Shown here one piece after another: positions 1 through 10,555 of a DNA stretch of 64,000 nt. Numbering within the stretch: the first letter of the stretch is position 1; each line of letters starts with the position of its first letter. The position numbers and the translations under genes were made by a program. The DNA lies in assembly GCF_022023855.1 (NCBI RefSeq), contig NZ_CP059450.1, positions 496,001 through 560,000 of the forward strand, in the 5' to 3' direction. This DNA is from Azospirillum brasilense. Lineage in GTDB: Bacteria > Pseudomonadota > Alphaproteobacteria > Azospirillales > Azospirillaceae. The notes beneath the pieces were generated by a model. It had not been told where the DNA came from. It saw only the letters and a list, made by a program, of their open reading frames with translations, and did not search any database.

Positions 1-1079
<1,079 letters not shown>

Positions 1080-1083
<4 letters not shown>

Positions 1084-1568
1084 CGCGCGGCCTCCGTGGC
1101 CAGGGTGGAGGCGGCGATGGCGTCGAAGCGGGCCGGGCTGACCCGGCCGTGCAGCGTCTCGTCCACCATCACGGCGGGGGCCAGGGCGCAGTTGCCCAGG
1201 CAGAAGACCGGCTCCAGCGAGAAGGCGTCGTCGGCGGTGGTCTCGTGGAAGTCCACCTTCAGGCGGCGGCGGATGTGGTCGATCAGCCCGTCGGCATTCA
1301 TCGACTGGCAGGCCTCGGCCCGGCAGACCTTGATCGTGTGGCGGCCCGGACGGCTGCGGCGGAATTCGTGGTAGAAGGACACCACTCCGTGCACGTCGGC
1401 GCGCGACAGGTTCAGCTCACGCGCCAGCAGCGGGATGGCCTCCTCGTCGATGCAGCCGAATTCTTCCTGCAGAGCGTGCAGCATCGGCAGCAGGGCCCCG
1501 CGCAGGTGACGGTTGGCGGCGATCACCGCCGTGGCGCGGTCCTCGCTCCATGGAGATCGGGCGTTCAT
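1080..1568 (-). CDS. fdsG: NAD-dependent formate dehydrogenase gamma subunit, 2Fe-2S NuoE-like
   Basis: A 162-residue thioredoxin-fold 2Fe-2S protein, the NuoE-like partner of FdsB in the cytoplasmic diaphorase module. It keeps the four cluster cysteines as CRAEAC (C-x4-C) and CLGNC (C-x3-C), in the spacing expected for the family. The ATG at 1568 is chosen because GGGGAGGAGA sits just upstream and the resulting length matches FdsG; an open frame extends to 1697 but would add an atypical N-terminus. It is followed by fdsB with a 4-base overlap and preceded by a LysR gene on the same strand. Its role is electron transfer in formate oxidation. Confidence 0.9.
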
Positions 1569-1724
1569 GGTCTCCTCCCCCGCGCCGGCCTGGATCGGCG
1601 GCGCTTCGTTGGTGTCTCGTCCGTCAGCGTTACGGACATTGGGGGAGGCGGGCAAATTTGATTTTCTGATGCGGTGATAGGGTTTCGCTATCACCACACG
1701 GATCGCGCGGTTATGTCCTTGAGA

Positions 1725-2669
1725 TCATAGCCCTTTTGAAAGGCTCCAGGGGGCCAGGGCCTCGTCGGTCAGGGCGCGCACGCGCTCGGCGAGGCCCGGT
1801 TCCGCGGCGACGGCGGCCAGCGCCTTGGCGAGCGGGGCCGGTGGTTCACGGTCGGCGTAGACGAGTCCGACGGCGTAGGTGAGGTCCGGCTCGGTCAGCG
1901 GCAGGGCCACCAGATCGGGGTGGAGCGCGACCAGGGTGAGGAGCTGGCTCGGCACCACGCTGGCCGCCAGACCGCTGCGCACGATGGTGTAGATCGTGAC
2001 GATGGAGTTCGTCTCCATCAGCGGAACCACCGTCCGGTCGGCCATGCGGAAGGCGGTGTCGGCGATGCGCCGGTTCTGCATGTCGGGGGTGAGCAGGCAC
2101 AGCGGCAGCTCCGCCGCGTCGGTCCAGCGGATGCTGGTGGCGCCCTCCCGGACCTGACGGCGCTGGGCCAGCAGGAAGTAGCGCTCCGAAAACAGCGGAA
2201 CGGTGCGGACGTTGCTCAGCGGCTCGTTGTCGAGGTAGGTGACGGCGGCGTCCAGCTCGAACCCGTCGAGGTCGCGCTGGATGTCCCGCGAACTGAGCGA
2301 GCGCACGCTGGAGCGGATCTGCGGGTAGCGCTCGGCGAAGCGGGCCAGCACATGGGGGACGGCGGGCAGGGCGGTCGGAATGGCGCCGATCCGCAGATGG
2401 CCGGACAGGCCCTGGCCCAGCGCGGTCAGCTCCTGATAGAGCCCGTCCCGCTCCGCGACGATGCGGCGGGCGTATTCCAGAACCTTCAACCCCTCCGGCG
2501 TGAAACCGGAGAACTTCTGCCCGCGCTCGACGATGGGCACGCGCAGCTCGTCCTCAAGCTGGCGGATGGCGTTGGACAGCGTCGGCTGGGAGACGTGGCA
2601 GGCCTCCGCCGCCCGGCCGAAATGCTGCTCGCGCGCCAGGGCCAGCAGATAGACGAATTTGCGGAACAC
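1725..2669 (-). CDS. LysR-family regulator, probably controls the fds operon
   Basis: A 314-residue LysR-type regulator. An N-terminal winged helix-turn-helix (roughly residues 1-60, with HVSQPTLSNAIRQLE as recognition helix) is followed by a type 2 periplasmic-binding-like effector domain from about residue 90. It lies on the same strand, 156 bases upstream of fdsG. In Cupriavidus a LysR protein called FdsR adjoins and controls fds genes, so formate-responsive control is a reasonable inference here, although the effector is not visible in sequence. The start has no strong competitor because residues 1-10 are already part of the DNA-binding helix. Confidence 0.85.
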   Translation of the reverse strand: MFRKFVYLLALAREQHFGRAAEACHVSQPTLSNAIRQLEDELRVPIVERGQKFSGFTPEGLKVLEYARRIVAERDGLYQELTALGQGLSGHLRIGAIPTALPAVPHVLARFAERYPQIRSSVRSLSSRDIQRDLDGFELDAAVTYLDNEPLSNVRTVPLFSERYFLLAQRRQVREGATSIRWTDAAELPLCLLTPDMQNRRIADTAFRMADRTVVPLMETNSIVTIYTIVRSGLAASVVPSQLLTLVALHPDLVALPLTEPDLTYAVGLVYADREPPAPLAKALAAVAAEPGLAERVRALTDEALAPWSLSKGL

Positions 2670-2799
2670 AGTCCCCTCCCGCGCGTGATGGGCCGGTGCC
2701 CGCTCGGCGCCCGCTTCCAGGCGTCGCGCACGTTATGCCGAATCGGGCACACCGCCGGCAAGAGCGGAGACGCTTCCCCTCCTATGCCCTTCTGCGCTT

Positions 2800-4060
2800 T
2801 CAGTCCCCCGGTTGCGGCGCGGCGGCGTGGGTGGAGCGCATCAGCGTTCCACGCTCGGTCAGCAAAACCGTCAGCAACGCCAGCACGCCCAGCACGGTGA
2901 AGCCGATGGTCAGCGGGCGCACGGTGCCGTCGAAGGACTGGCCGACGATCCAGCCGACCACCGCCGCCATGCCGGTGCTGAAGAAGCCGACGAAGGACGA
3001 CCCCATGCCTGCCACATGGCCCAGCGGCTCCATCGCCATCGCGTTGAAGTTCGGGGCGATCAGGCCGAAGCAGAAGAAGATTGCCGCCATGAACAGGCCG
3101 AGGCCGAGCAGCGGCGGATGCTCGGGAAAGCCGAGCAGCGCCATGGCGACGCCGGTCAGCGTGTAGCCGATCAGGGCAACGTGCGACACCCGGTGCATGC
3201 CGACCCGCCCGACCAGCCGCGCGTTGACCAACGAGGCCAGGGCCATCACGCCGGCGATGGCGCCGAAGGCCACCGGGAACATCGCCCCCAGCCCATAGAC
3301 ATCCACGAAAATCTGCTGGGCGCTGCCGACGTAGCTCAGCAGTCCGCCGAACAGCAGGCCCATCGCCGCGGTGTAGCCGACCGTCGCGCGCGTCGTCATC
3401 ACCTTGTGGAAGGCGTGGCCGAGCGCCGCGGGGGACAGCGGCATCCGGTCCTCCGCCGCGCGGGTTTCCGCCAGCCGCAGCATCGACCAGGCGAAAGCGG
3501 CGACGGCCGCCAGGAACAGCGCGCCGAACACCCACGGCCAGGTGCCGAGATGCAGGATTCCCTCGCCCAGGGCCGGGGCGATGATCGGCACGATGATGAA
3601 GATCATCATGACAAAGGACATCACCCGCGCCATGTCGCGCCCGACGAAGCGGTCGCGCACGATGGCGATGGCGACGACGCGTGGGGCGGCTGCGCCGAAG
3701 CCCTGCAACGCGCGGGCGGCCAGCAGCGCCGTGAAGCTGGGCGCGAAGACCGCGCCCAGCGAGCCGATGGCGAAGATCACCAGACCGGCTGCCAGCACCG
3801 GCTTGCGCCCGAACCGGTCGGACAGCGGCCCATGGAAGGGTTGCCCGACCGCGAAGCCCAGCATGTAGGCGGTGATGACGAACTGCCGGTCGTTCTCGCA
3901 CCACCCCGAAGGAGCTGGCGATGTCCGGCAAGGCGACCAGCATGATGTCGATGGACAGCGCCGTCAGCGCCATCAAAAGGGCCATGAGCGCGACGAATTC
4001 ACCGAAGCGAATGTCGCCGCTCCGGCCGGCGGAAGCGGAATGGGGCATGGATTCAGGCAT
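2800..4060 (-). pseudogene. Bcr/CflA-type MFS drug efflux transporter, frameshifted near residue 52
   Basis: The protein is a 12-helix major facilitator of the Bcr/CflA drug-resistance group. It is split by a frame change at about 3897-3908. The first frame from ATG 4060 encodes TM1 and reads LPDIASSFGVV, then runs into nonsense. The second frame resumes at ENDRQFVITAYMLGFAVGQ and carries the signature GPLSDRFGRKP and the rest to a stop at 2800. A single extra base in GTGGTGCGAG would explain it. This could be a genuine inactivation or a sequencing error; codon use stays gene-like on both sides, so decay is recent if real. The restored length is about 420 residues, normal for the family. Confidence 0.8.
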
Positions 4061-4334
4061 TGCGCCACTGTGCCGCGCGCCTGTCTGCGCGGCAAATCGA
4101 ATTCCCGCAGGCCGGCCATCGATATTTGGTCATCGACAATTCAAGGCTGTGCCAGCTTGCCGTCCTGTGCGCTGCACATTACCACCTTTTGTGTAGTGTA
4201 CCCAAACTTCATTTGATGATTTCAAGAATTTCAAGCGGATCATGCTGAAAATAGTGATAGACGGGCGGATTCTGTGGGAGTCGCCTGAGTGTCTGTCTAT
4301 AGTGGGCGCCCTCAACAGTTTGTGAAAACCGGGT

Positions 4335-7300
4335 ATGCGCCTTCGTCTCCCTTTTGTGGCGCTGCTGGCGCTTCTTCCGCTCGTCGCCTTTGCGGTGGCC
4401 GCGATCATGCTGGTCGACCGCCAGCAGGAGCGGTCGGTCGAGGAACTGATCCGCCATGCCACCGACGCGGCGGTGCGGACGGTGGACGGGCGCGTCCTCA
4501 TGACGCGCAGCGCACTCGAAATCATGTCCTCGGCCCGTTCGCTGGACATCGGAGACCGCGCCGTTTGGAGAGAGCGGTCGGAACGTGCGTTGCGCCAGCG
4601 TCCGGATTGGGTCGCCCTGGAGGTGCGCGACCGCCAGGGTGAGGTCAACCTGCTCCACCGGCCACAGGAGCCGGAAGCCGACGCCATCGATCATGCGGCC
4701 CGATCGGCCCAGACGGACCGTGTGTTCCGGTCGGGAGAGGTCTGGATCAGCGGCATCATAACCGACCCCGCCGGCAAGGTGGAGCCGGTCTTCGCGGTCA
4801 GTGTGCCGGTTTGGGGCGTGGGCGAGGTGCGGCTGGTCCTGACCGCCTATGTGCGGGCGTGGTCCCTGCGTCAGGTCCTGGTCGATCAGGTGGCGACGCC
4901 GGATTGGATCGTCGCGCTTCTCGACCGCGATGGGCGCTTCATCGCCCGGACGAGGTCCGAAACGGCCTTCGACCCGGCGGTCGGAAAGCCGGCGCACGAG
5001 TCTCTTGCCCAGGCGCTGAAGACCGGCGACGAGTTTTTCCTGTCCCGTACCCAGCAGGGGCAGGAGGTCCTGTCGGCGAAGGCCGGCTCCGTGGCGGCGC
5101 CCGGCTGGCTCCTGGCCCTCGGCACGCCGGCCGAGCCGATCCAGGCGGCGGCGCGGCGCACGGTCTACGCGGTCGCCGGCGGCGGACTGGGCGCGCTGGC
5201 GGTGGCGGCGCTGGTCGCCTGGGCCCTTGCCCGCTCCCATGACCGGCAGGAGGAGGCGGAGCGGCGCGCGCGGGTGGCGGAAGCCGCGGCGGAAGCCGAC
5301 CGGCGATCCCGCGCCATTTTGGAAAGCACGACGGACGGCGTCTACGAGGTCGACCGGTCCTGGCGCATCGTCTACATGAACGGGCGCGCGCGCGGCCTGA
5401 TGGGCGGCAGCAGCGACCTGACCGGACAGCGGCTGTGGGAGGCCTTTCCCGACGCCATGGGGACGGTGCTGTGGGACCGCCTGCACGTCGCCATGAGGGA
5501 TCGCCATCCCGACGAGTTCGAGGCTTACTTCGCGCCGCTCGGCGTCTGGCTCTTCCTGCGGGTTTTCCCATCGTCCGCCGGGTTGGCCATCTATTTTCAA
5601 GACATCAGCAAGCGCCTTCTCGCCGAGCGGGCGCTGGAACGCGCGGTGGAGCAGGCGAACCAGATCCTGGAGAGCATCGGCGACGCCTTCTACGCCATCG
5701 ACCGCGACTGGCGGATCACCTATGTGAACAAGCGCGCCCAGGAAATGTTCGAGCGTCCGCGCGACGACCTTGTCGGCCGCTGCCTGTTGGACCTGTTTCC
5801 CGAAGTCGCGGGCAACACCATCATCCGCAGTTTCGAGGCCGCCATGGCCGACCAGCAGCCGCGCGAGTTCGAGGCGCTGTCCGGCATCTTCCAGCGCTGG
5901 ACCATGTTCAACGTCTATCCGCAGGCGGGCGGCGGCCTGTCCATCTACTTCCGCGACGTGTCCGCACACCGCGCGGCGGAGGCCGCCCTGCGGGCCAGCG
6001 AGCACCGCTACCGCACGCTTCTGGAAGCGCTGCCGCAGATGGTCTGGACCTGCCGGGCGGACGGCAGTTGCGATTTTCTGAGCCGGCAATGGCTGGCCTA
6101 CACCGGCCAAACGGAGACGTCGGCCCAGGGCTTCGGTTGGGCCAGTTCCATTCATCCCGACGATCGAGAGCGCCTTCTCGCGATCTGGATTCAGTCGGTC
6201 GAAGCGCGGACGATCTTCGACACCGAGGCGCGTATCCGCAGCGCCGCCGGCAGCTACCGCTGGTTCAAGCAGCGCGCCCTGCCGATCACCGACCCGGAAA
6301 ACGGGGAAGAGCGTTGGTTCGGCACCTCCACCGACATCACCGACATCTTCGAGGCGCGCGATGCCATGCAGGCGGCGAAGGAGGAGGCGGAGCAAGTAGG
6401 GTTGCGCTTCCGCACGCTGGCGGACTCCATCCCACAACTCGCCTGGATGGCCCGTCCGGACGGGCGGATCTTTTGGTACAATCAAAGATGGTATGACTAT
6501 ACGGGCGTCGTCGGGGGCGGGGATGCCGCTTCCGATCCGCTGTGGGACGGCATCCTTCCCGCCGACCACGCCGAGCGCGTCACCGCAAGCCTCCAGCGGT
6601 CCTTCCAGACCGGAGAACCGTGGGAGGACACCTTCCCCATGGCGGGGCGGGACGGTGCCTTCCGCTGGTTCCTGTCGCGGGCGCTGCCCGTCCGCGATTC
6701 CGACGGCGGCGTCGTTCTGTGGTTCGGCACGAACACCGACGTGACCGACCGGCTGGAGGCCGAGGACGCCCTGCGCCGCGCCAAGGAGGAGGCGGAGCGG
6801 GCCGCCCTATCGAAGTCCAAGTTCCTCGCCTCGGCCAGCCACGATCTCCGACAGCCGATGCAGTCGCTGTTCCTGTTCTCCGGCGCGCTGCACGGCCATG
6901 TCCAGGGTGAGAAGGGGATGAAGGCGCTGCGCCTTCTGGAAAGCGGTCTGGACGCGCTGAAGGGGCTGCTGGACAGCCTGCTCGACGTGTCGCGCCTGGA
7001 CGCCGGGGTGGTCAAGCCGACGCTGGAGGATTTTCCGGTGGCGCTCCTGCTCGACCACATCGCGGCGGGCTACGCCCCGGTGGCACGCGGCAAGGGGCTC
7101 GACTGGACGATGGAGGGATGTCCGCTCAACATCCGCTCCGACCGTGTGCTGTTGGGCCGGATGATCCGCAACCTCGTGGAAAACGCCATCCGTTACACGG
7201 AGCAGGGCAGCATCGCCATCACCTGCACGGTCGCCGGAGGACGGATGCGTATAATGGTTGCCGACACCGGCATCGGCATTTCCGAAGAGCATTTGCCGCG

Positions 7301-7904
7301 AATCTTCGAGGAGTTCCATCAGGTCGGCAACCCGGAGCGCGACCGCAGCCAGGGCCTTGGGCTGGGCCTCGCCATCGTTCAGCGCATCGGGCAGCTTCTG
7401 GACCATCCGGTGACCGTCCGCTCCACGCCCGGCGCGGGGTCGGTCTTCACCATCGAGGTGCCGCTGGGCGAGACCTTGAAGCCCGTGGAGCCGATGGGGG
7501 TCGCGCTTGCCGCGTCGGCGAGCGGTGATGAGCGGCTGGCCATGGTCGTCGATGACGATGCCATCGTGCTGCTGGGCCTTCAGGCCATCCTGCGCGAATG
7601 GGGGTACGAGGTGCTGATCGCCGGGTCGGGGGAGCAGGCGGTGGACAAGCTGCGCTCGGTCAGCCGCAAGCCCGACATCATCATCGCCGACTACCGTCTG
7701 CGCGAAGGCAAGGTCGGCACCGACGCCATCCTCGACATCCGCCGGCTGTTCGACGCCGAGATCCCGGCGATCATCGTGACCGGGGAAACCGGTCCGGAGT
7801 GCCAGCGCGACGCCGTGCGCCACGGCTTCGGCCTGATGCACAAGCCGGTGACCCCGCGCCAGCTCGCCGGGGCCATGGAGCGTTCCCTGCAACCGGCGGA
7901 GTGA
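4335..7904 (+). CDS. Membrane hybrid histidine kinase with periplasmic sensor, four PAS domains and C-terminal receiver
   Basis: A 1189-residue sensor. TM1 is at about 7-27, a periplasmic Cache-like sensor region at about 30-275, and TM2 at about 278-300. Four PAS domains follow at roughly 325-440, 445-555, 565-690 and 695-830. The last two carry PAS/PAC ends of the type RWFGTSTDITD and LWFGTNTDVTD. The H-box is ASHDLRQPM with His836, then N-box NLVENAIRYT, G1 VADTGIGIS and G2 GLGLGLAIV. The receiver has the acidic pocket VVDDDA and phospho-acceptor Asp1119. It stands alone after a divergent 274-base spacer. The signal is unknown, and the receiver probably passes phosphate to a separate phosphotransfer protein or tunes kinase activity. 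Confidence 0.9.
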   Translation: MRLRLPFVALLALLPLVAFAVAAIMLVDRQQERSVEELIRHATDAAVRTVDGRVLMTRSALEIMSSARSLDIGDRAVWRERSERALRQRPDWVALEVRDRQGEVNLLHRPQEPEADAIDHAARSAQTDRVFRSGEVWISGIITDPAGKVEPVFAVSVPVWGVGEVRLVLTAYVRAWSLRQVLVDQVATPDWIVALLDRDGRFIARTRSETAFDPAVGKPAHESLAQALKTGDEFFLSRTQQGQEVLSAKAGSVAAPGWLLALGTPAEPIQAAARRTVYAVAGGGLGALAVAALVAWALARSHDRQEEAERRARVAEAAAEADRRSRAILESTTDGVYEVDRSWRIVYMNGRARGLMGGSSDLTGQRLWEAFPDAMGTVLWDRLHVAMRDRHPDEFEAYFAPLGVWLFLRVFPSSAGLAIYFQDISKRLLAERALERAVEQANQILESIGDAFYAIDRDWRITYVNKRAQEMFERPRDDLVGRCLLDLFPEVAGNTIIRSFEAAMADQQPREFEALSGIFQRWTMFNVYPQAGGGLSIYFRDVSAHRAAEAALRASEHRYRTLLEALPQMVWTCRADGSCDFLSRQWLAYTGQTETSAQGFGWASSIHPDDRERLLAIWIQSVEARTIFDTEARIRSAAGSYRWFKQRALPITDPENGEERWFGTSTDITDIFEARDAMQAAKEEAEQVGLRFRTLADSIPQLAWMARPDGRIFWYNQRWYDYTGVVGGGDAASDPLWDGILPADHAERVTASLQRSFQTGEPWEDTFPMAGRDGAFRWFLSRALPVRDSDGGVVLWFGTNTDVTDRLEAEDALRRAKEEAERAALSKSKFLASASHDLRQPMQSLFLFSGALHGHVQGEKGMKALRLLESGLDALKGLLDSLLDVSRLDAGVVKPTLEDFPVALLLDHIAAGYAPVARGKGLDWTMEGCPLNIRSDRVLLGRMIRNLVENAIRYTEQGSIAITCTVAGGRMRIMVADTGIGISEEHLPRIFEEFHQVGNPERDRSQGLGLGLAIVQRIGQLLDHPVTVRSTPGAGSVFTIEVPLGETLKPVEPMGVALAASASGDERLAMVVDDDAIVLLGLQAILREWGYEVLIAGSGEQAVDKLRSVSRKPDIIIADYRLREGKVGTDAILDIRRLFDAEIPAIIVTGETGPECQRDAVRHGFGLMHKPVTPRQLAGAMERSLQPAE

Positions 7905-7950
7905 GGCCGGCGGAAGAGGTCGGCGGAGTGAGCTGAATAGGCTGCGGCGG

Positions 7951-8913
7951 TCAGTCGCCGCCGCCGCCCATCGCGGGCGGGCTTGGGGGAAGGCGGCGTC
8001 GGGTTTCGCGGTGCAGGATGTAGAGTCCGCTGACCGCCACCACGGCGGCCCCCGACACCATGTGCAGGGTCGGCATCTCGTTCCACAGCAGCCAGCCGAA
8101 CAGTACGGCCCACAGCAGCGCGGCGTAGTTGAAGGGCGCCACCACGGCCGCCGGGGCCAGCGAATAGGCCCGCGTCAGGAAAAGCTGGGCGCCGCCGCCC
8201 AGGACGCCGGTGGCCGACAGCAGGGCGAAATCGGTCAGGCTGCGCGGGGTGACCCACACGAAGGGCATGACCAGCGCCAGGATCAGTGTGGTGATCGCCG
8301 TGAAGTAGAAGACGATGGTGTTGGCGCGCTCGGTCTTGCTGAGCTGGCGAATCGCCACCATCGCGAAGGACTGGCAGAAGGCGGCGCCAAGGGCGACCAG
8401 CGCGCCCAGGTGCGTCAGCATCTCGCCCGACGGCTGGACCATGATGAGAACACCGACGAAGCCGACCAGCACCGCGCTCCACCGGTGGATGCCGACCTTT
8501 TCGCCGAGCAGCGGCACCGACAGGGCGGTGAGGAACAGCGGGGCCGAGAAGTTCAGAGCCACCGCGTCGCCCAGCGGCAACAGATTGAAGGACCAGAAGG
8601 TCAGCGACATCGCCGTCAGTCCGACGACCGAGCGCCAGACATGACCCATCGGCCGTTCGGTGCGCAGATTGCTGATCCACCCGCCCTGCAACGAGATGAC
8701 CACCGCAACCGGGATCAACGCCATGGCGTTGCGGAAGAAGGTCACCTCGATGACGGGATACGTCTCCGAGAGCAGCTTTACCAGCACATTCATCACGGAG
8801 AACAGGAGCACCGACCCGAGCATCATGACGATGCCGAGCGGGATGTTCTCCACGCGGATGTGGCGGGGCGTCGCGGGACGGGCGGGGGCGGGGGAGAGGG
8901 GGGGCGCGGTCAC
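7951..8913 (-). CDS. EamA/DMT-family transporter
   Basis: A 320-residue integral membrane protein with ten predicted helices in two EamA repeats, starting with a helix around GIVMMLGSVLLFSVMNVLVK. Drug/metabolite transporters of this family export small molecules, often amino acids or metabolites; the substrate cannot be read from sequence. The only start upstream of TM1 is a GTG at 8913 without an obvious Shine-Dalgarno, so the true start may be slightly downstream. It is convergent with the hybrid kinase gene. An arginine/proline-rich cytosolic tail ends the protein. Confidence 0.85.
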   Translation of the reverse strand: MTAPPLSPAPARPATPRHIRVENIPLGIVMMLGSVLLFSVMNVLVKLLSETYPVIEVTFFRNAMALIPVAVVISLQGGWISNLRTERPMGHVWRSVVGLTAMSLTFWSFNLLPLGDAVALNFSAPLFLTALSVPLLGEKVGIHRWSAVLVGFVGVLIMVQPSGEMLTHLGALVALGAAFCQSFAMVAIRQLSKTERANTIVFYFTAITTLILALVMPFVWVTPRSLTDFALLSATGVLGGGAQLFLTRAYSLAPAAVVAPFNYAALLWAVLFGWLLWNEMPTLHMVSGAAVVAVSGLYILHRETRRRLPPSPPAMGGGGD

Positions 8914-8934
8914 GCCCGGATGCTATCAACTGCA

Positions 8935-8968
8935 ACCACCCGCGTCACGTTGCCGCGACGCGGGTGGT
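8935..8968 (-). terminator. 12-bp perfect inverted repeat, probable terminator of the FlaF-like gene
   Basis: ACCACCCGCGTC (8935-8946) pairs perfectly with GACGCGGGTGGT (8957-8968) around a 10-base loop. In the minus-strand transcript it lies about 60 bases after the FlaF-like stop and before the EamA start. Only a weak T-rich stretch (TTGCAGTTG) follows, so intrinsic termination is likely but not certain. Confidence 0.5.
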
Positions 8969-9028
8969 CATGTCCTGACGGAATGGCCGGATTGCGGTGC
9001 GACGCCGGTCCGATCGATGCGCGTGCCG

Positions 9029-9571
9029 TCAGCGGTTGCTCAGCAACTCGGCGATTTCGCCCTCGGCCCGCAGCCAATGGTCCATCTCGCGCCCGTCCGG
9101 GCGGCCTTCGCGCTCCCAGATCTCATAGGCACGCTCCTGCACCATGCGGCTCTTCTGGCCGTGCAGCAGCCCCTCGGCGATGTGCATGTTGATCCGCGAC
9201 AGCGACACCAGCTTGCGCGCCTCGATGGAGCCCTGTGTGGCTTCCATGGTGGTGACGGTGACGTACTGCGCGAGGTTGCGCAGGTTCGCCTTGACCTCGG
9301 AATCCAGGGTGTTCTCTTCGTTCTGGAGCACCGTCTTGATGGCGACCCAGAGGCGGAGATTGTGGTCGAGAGCGTGATTCGCCTTTTCCGGCGTGTCGGC
9401 TTCGACGAGAAGGCTGGCGGCGTGCAACAGCGCGACCGCGTCCTGCTCGATGGCCGCGAAATTGGTTTTCAGGACGATTTCCGCCCCGGTGTCGGTGGCG
9501 AGCGCTTCGGCAGCTTCGAGCGACGGAGCGGCGTCGGCGGTCTTTGCGGTGGCGGTCTTGCGCTTGGCCAT
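9029..9571 (-). CDS. FlaF-like domain fused to DUF2934, putative flagellar regulator
   Basis: A 180-residue protein. Residues about 43-137 resemble FlaF, the alphaproteobacterial regulator that promotes flagellin translation: a helical region with LLHAASLLVEA, LRLWVAIKTVL and a C-terminal NMHIAEGLL helix. Residues 145-170 (ERAYEIWEREGRPDGREMDHW) match the short DUF2934 motif, a helical segment often seen on small regulatory or stress proteins. The ATG at 9571 has GGGGA upstream; a TTG at 9604 is less convincing. No flagellin or flbT gene is in the window. The FlaF assignment rests on pattern recognition and is moderate; DUF2934 is clearer. Confidence 0.65.
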   Translation of the reverse strand: MAKRKTATAKTADAAPSLEAAEALATDTGAEIVLKTNFAAIEQDAVALLHAASLLVEADTPEKANHALDHNLRLWVAIKTVLQNEENTLDSEVKANLRNLAQYVTVTTMEATQGSIEARKLVSLSRINMHIAEGLLHGQKSRMVQERAYEIWEREGRPDGREMDHWLRAEGEIAELLSNR

Positions 9572-9733
9572 GATCGAATCCCCGGCGTTGGTCCCCGAGG
9601 TCAATAGAACCAGCCGTCATTAACAAGTGGTTAAGGCGAGTATTGCCAACCCCTTTGCGCAGCCTCCGCGTCAGCAGAAAATCGAAGTGATTCGCGGATG
9701 GTCATGCTGCGCCGCAAAAGAACCGGCGAATTC

Positions 9734-10309
9734 TCAGCGTCCGGTGAAGGCTCCGAACGGCATGCGGTAATAGAGGCCGAACACGTTGTTGGTCGGCGTG
9801 GCGGAATCCGCGGTGGGACCGCTGGTGTCGATGCGGCTGTAGCCCAGGCTGAAGCGGGCCTTGTTCTCGAACTGATAGCCGAGTTCGAGCTGGGACCGGA
9901 ACTCGACCACGCTGCCCGAGGCCGCCGGATCGCGTGGCGTGACCGGCAGGGTTCCGGCGCCGACGCTGGGCGTGAAGACGAAGGAGGATCCTCCCAACGG
10001 AACGTCGATCAGGATGCCCCCCATTCCATGGAGGCTGCCGTCTGGCGTGCTGGGACCGAGCGACACCCAGGGGCGCACCTCCGCGTAACCGTCGAGCTTG
10101 GGCACGAGGGAGGAGCCGATGCGGATCTTGTTGTGCAGGTCGGACACCTTGGTGTCCGGCGTTTCACCGACGCTGTAGGCGAGGCCGCCGATCTTCCAGT
10201 TGCCGATCCGGTCGTCGGGCATGGACAGGGTCTGCGCGCCTGCGGGAGTGGAGAGCGCAAGGCCCGCCACGGCAACCAACAGACAGAGGCACGAGGTCCC
10301 ATGACGCAC
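9734..10309 (-). CDS. Outer-membrane beta-barrel, acyloxyacyl hydrolase/PagL-like
   Basis: A 191-residue secreted protein. A signal peptide of about 25 residues ends PAGAQ. The mature part alternates short amphipathic strands and ends with an aromatic barrel-closing strand (VFGLYYRMPFG), as in lipid A deacylase PagL and related acyloxyacyl hydrolases. The stretch ELGYQFENKARFSLGYSR aligns by eye with the PagL C-terminal half. The expected catalytic His-Ser pair after the tyrosine-rich strand is not seen; the equivalent positions read YSRIDTSG. It may therefore be a non-catalytic paralogue or use a variant site. Confidence 0.55.
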   Translation of the reverse strand: MRHGTSCLCLLVAVAGLALSTPAGAQTLSMPDDRIGNWKIGGLAYSVGETPDTKVSDLHNKIRIGSSLVPKLDGYAEVRPWVSLGPSTPDGSLHGMGGILIDVPLGGSSFVFTPSVGAGTLPVTPRDPAASGSVVEFRSQLELGYQFENKARFSLGYSRIDTSGPTADSATPTNNVFGLYYRMPFGAFTGR

Positions 10310-10555
10310 GGCGGCCTGCTCCCGATCGATCGTTGACCGTCCTACTCCGGCTGCTCCAGCCTACCGCGTCCGATCCCGGCGCGGTTGTGGCATTACGCGT
10401 TGCACCGCACCCCCGCGCAAGCGCGTAACGGTGCTACTCCTAGATGTCGTGCGCGCCGCCCCCCGCGTCAATGGTGGGAGGGCTGCCCTGTTTGTGAGGG
10501 CCTAGGCGGTTGGCGGGGCTCATCGGCTGGCGCGGGAGCGTGCTAGACTGCCGTC

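Noticed and set aside
4209..6569. 786-codon open frame on the minus strand
   Set aside because: Antisense to the hybrid kinase and lacks any recognisable domain.
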